A stretch of 64,000 nucleotides of DNA, taken from Bradyrhizobium monzae. GTDB taxonomy: Bacteria > Pseudomonadota > Alphaproteobacteria > Rhizobiales > Xanthobacteraceae. Below the pieces are notes generated by a model, which worked only from the letters and a program-made list of their open reading frames with translations, was not told where the DNA came from and did no database searches. Positions 61,963-64,000 of this stretch are shown here, piece by piece (positions within the stretch are counted from its first letter, which is position 1; each line of letters begins with the position of its first letter). Where the stretch lies: the NCBI RefSeq assembly GCF_021458635.1, contig NZ_JAIRDQ010000001.1:868001-932000 (forward strand), read 5' to 3'. Both the position numbers and the translations under genes were made by a program.

Positions 61963-63069
61963 TCAGAACTTCACAGTGATACCACCGTACACCGTGGACT
62001 CGGTGCAGCTCTTGGTGCTCTGGCCGGTCGCGGCGATCGTGCAGACCCCGGGCATGGCGTTGTGGTCGAGGCCGAACTTGTTCTGCCAGTAGCGATAGGC
62101 AACCCAGAGATCGACGAAGTGCGAGTACTTGTCACCCCAGGCCGCCTTCGAAGCGTCGAAGGTCAGACGGATTGGTTCGCTGTTCAGCTCGGTCTTCGAG
62201 GCGGTCGAGAACCGGCCGATGCCCGAGAGCGCAGGAAGGCCATTCGAGTCGCCCTTCGGCCCGTACCAGCCGGCGCGGCCGCTGATCGACCAGAACTGCA
62301 TGTTCGGCGGCAGGAAGCCGAGGTCCATGTAGTAGTTGATTTCGACGGCCCAGGTCGGGTTGTAGCTGACATTGCCATCGGAGTTACAGGTAACGCCCGC
62401 GACGCCCGCACCGAACAGACCGCACTGGGTGAAGGCGTTGTGGTTCTGGAATTCCCAGTACATCAACGGAGCGACGTTGACATAGCCCTTGTAGGGCAGA
62501 TCGAAGGCGAACTGAAGACCGGCGACGACGTCACGCTTGGCGGGCGCGAGGAAGGTGTTCTCGGTGTTGGCGTCCATACCGACTTCGAACGAGATGTTGT
62601 GCAACGGACCCATCGTGAAGGTCTTGGTGTTGAACAACTCATTCCAGCCGAGGGTCGAGCGGAACAGGCCGTAAATCTCGGTCGCGCCGGCGCAGTCGGC
62701 GGCGGCGCCGGTGATCGTTACGCCCGGTGCGGTACAGGGCGAAGCAGGGTCGTTGTGCCCCGACTTGAACATCGAGATGGTGAAGAAGTTGGTGCCGTAG
62801 GCCCAGAGGTCGAAGTGGGTGAAGGAGTAGACCTGCTTGGCGGTGGTGCCGTTGATGCTGCCGTTGGGATTGACGCTCCACATGCCGGGATCGGTGCCCT
62901 TCGGCATCCAGGAGAACGACACGCGGTTGTCGATCACCAGGAAGAACGGGAGGTCAGGCGCCTTCTTGGCCGCCTTGACCTGCATATCCGCCGCGTGAGC
63001 CCAGCCACCGATGGCCAGCGTAGCAAGTGACAGCGCCGTTGCTGCAATTGCCTTGAAACGAAACGACAT
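61963..63069 (-). CDS. Tsx-like outer-membrane channel protein
   Basis: A 368-residue outer-membrane beta-barrel. The signal peptide (RFKAIAATALSLATLAIGGW) is cut after AHA. Alternating aromatic strands follow, and the C-terminus ends in STVYGGITVKF with a final phenylalanine. THFDLWAYGTNFFTISMFKS resembles the early strands of Tsx/OmpK nucleoside channels. Next to a nucleoside-type importer it would let purine nucleosides cross the outer membrane. This is inference from partial similarity and context. Confidence 0.65.
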   Translation of the reverse strand: MSFRFKAIAATALSLATLAIGGWAHAADMQVKAAKKAPDLPFFLVIDNRVSFSWMPKGTDPGMWSVNPNGSINGTTAKQVYSFTHFDLWAYGTNFFTISMFKSGHNDPASPCTAPGVTITGAAADCAGATEIYGLFRSTLGWNELFNTKTFTMGPLHNISFEVGMDANTENTFLAPAKRDVVAGLQFAFDLPYKGYVNVAPLMYWEFQNHNAFTQCGLFGAGVAGVTCNSDGNVSYNPTWAVEINYYMDLGFLPPNMQFWSISGRAGWYGPKGDSNGLPALSGIGRFSTASKTELNSEPIRLTFDASKAAWGDKYSHFVDLWVAYRYWQNKFGLDHNAMPGVCTIAATGQSTKSCTESTVYGGITVKF

Positions 63070-63640
63070 CCTGAATACCCCCAAGCTTGGACACGTGAAA
63101 ATGAATGTCCCTTGGGTGCGACACTTGCGCCGAAGTCCTGAGGTGAGAAGCCTCAACTTTTTTCAAGGCATGCCGCTTGTTTCGGCAGCGCGCCGCGTTT
63201 CACTGCGGAATGTTGGAGAGTTTGATGCCGCACCATCAGCGGCCGGCAACAATGTCTTGCCGAACATTCCCGTTTGATTCTGTTTGCATTTTGCGTCGAC
63301 GCGACAACCCAAGCGTGGCTGTCGACGACGGCCGTCGTGGTCACGACGAAATGCATACGAGCGATGGCGCGACTTTGCTCAACTTCACGTCAAGCCTGCA
63401 TAGTGGGTTCCGATTTGGCTTGAACCGTCACAAATTTGCAACAGCCGCCGCGTGCAGCGCGCGGCCGCAGGAGCCATGCAAGCGCTGTTGGGAACGCCTG
63501 GCGCCTGGAAACGACCGCGACTCGCGTGACCGGCCTCCTGCCGCAGCGTTGAGCAAGGGATGACGCATTTTCACACCTTACGCGGCGGTTCAAACTAGCC
63601 CACTATTGAGGCACTTCATCCCACGCAAGCGTACCAGCGA
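63070..63640. other. 571-bp intergenic region
   Basis: It separates the divergent channel gene and the ATPase gene. It has AT-rich patches (for example around 63270-63300) but no clear sigma-54 element, operator repeat or gene. A 5-bp TGAGG/CCTCA hairpin with a T run lies at about 63139-63163, within the channel gene leader. Confidence 0.4.
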
Positions 63641-64000
63641 ATGTTAGATTCGACGCCTAACGACCTGCATTCCGGCGAGTCACCGTTGCTTCAAACGGTG
63701 GGGCTCACCAAACGCTATGGGGATTTCCTCGCCAACGATTCCATCGACATCGACATCTGGCCGAAGGAAATCCACGCCTTGCTCGGCGAGAACGGCGCCG
63801 GCAAGTCGACCTTGGTGAAGGCGATCTATGGGCTGATCCAGCCCTCTGCCGGCGAGCTCCGCTGGCAGGGCGATCGAATCGTGTTGTCCGGCCCCTCGGA
63901 AGCGCGCAGCCGCGGCATCGGCATGGTGTTCCAGCACTTCTCGCTATTCGACAATCTCACCGTGGCCGAGAATGTCGCCCTCGGTCTCGATGGCAAGGAA
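63641..64000 (+). CDS. Second BMP-type ABC ATPase, N-terminal part
   Basis: The first 120 codons of an ABC ATPase cut by the window end. The leader MLDSTPNDLHSG is followed by LTKRYGDFLANDSI, Walker A HALLGENGAGKSTLVKAIYG, and the Q-loop GMVFQHFSLFDNLTVAENV. It is clearly related to the ATPase at 59746 and probably starts a second nucleoside/ureide-type importer. The channel gene lies divergent to it. Confidence 0.88.
   Translation, partial: MLDSTPNDLHSGESPLLQTVGLTKRYGDFLANDSIDIDIWPKEIHALLGENGAGKSTLVKAIYGLIQPSAGELRWQGDRIVLSGPSEARSRGIGMVFQHFSLFDNLTVAENVALGLDGKE

Overview
The window looks like a chromosome segment of a Bradyrhizobium-type alphaproteobacterium. This is inferred from the high GC, dense operons with 4-bp ATGA/GTGA overlaps, a GcrA-family regulator, a phasin, DctA, perfect sigma-54 (RpoN) promoter elements, and many tiny genes of a kind typical of bradyrhizobia. 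I saw no rRNA, tRNA, CRISPR array or intact insertion sequence.

0-10 kb: an aromatic acyl-CoA catabolic island. A fused FAD monooxygenase/Old-Yellow-type reductase (2-aminobenzoyl-CoA or salicylyl-CoA type), an enoyl-CoA hydratase and an SDR read leftward. A hydrolase, acyl-CoA dehydrogenase, CoA ligase, an octopine-dehydrogenase-like protein and a 3-hydroxyacyl-CoA dehydrogenase read rightward. Three copies of one 6-4-6 inverted repeat lie upstream of these units and probably bind a common regulator encoded elsewhere. 10-21 kb: a second catabolic region. A NitT/TauT-type ABC transporter is co-oriented with a dihydroxy-acid-dehydratase paralogue and a NicX-like ring-cleaving dioxygenase. Next come a 3-hydroxyisobutyrate-dehydrogenase-like enzyme and an operon of CoA transferase, flavin-dependent monooxygenase and flavin reductase.

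21-25 kb: a run of very small genes (GNAT, DUF6127-like, DUF3606, micro-membrane proteins) that may include a decayed prophage lysis end. 25-30 kb: an enolase-superfamily dehydratase, an isolated SoxC/SoxD-like sulfite/sulfane dehydrogenase pair and an arginase. 30-36 kb: a CHASE2-PAS-GGDEF-EAL protein with a degenerate GGDEF site, a FecR-domain protein with a low-complexity tail, and a divergent TpsB-type outer-membrane transporter without a TpsA partner. 36-46 kb: a hydrolase, a phasin, a small gene broken in a homopolymer, and an S24-peptidase repressor divergent from GcrA/DUF6456-like genes. Four matching TTCCG-N5 sites flank that repressor. Then come a quinone oxidoreductase and a MoxR/CoxE chaperone pair.

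46-64 kb: a nitrogen-scavenging island centred on purines and ureides. It holds an NCS2 purine permease, adenine deaminase and TetR regulator; formamidase; DctA with a perfect sigma-54 promoter; allantoate amidohydrolase; and a sigma-54-promoted operon. That operon encodes a BMP-type nucleoside/ureide ABC transporter with a biuret-hydrolase-like enzyme between its genes and a purine/cytosine-type deaminase at the end. A Tsx-like outer-membrane channel and the start of a second BMP-type ATPase follow. Together these would import purines, nucleosides or ureides and strip their nitrogen as ammonia under nitrogen limitation, with C4-dicarboxylate uptake alongside.
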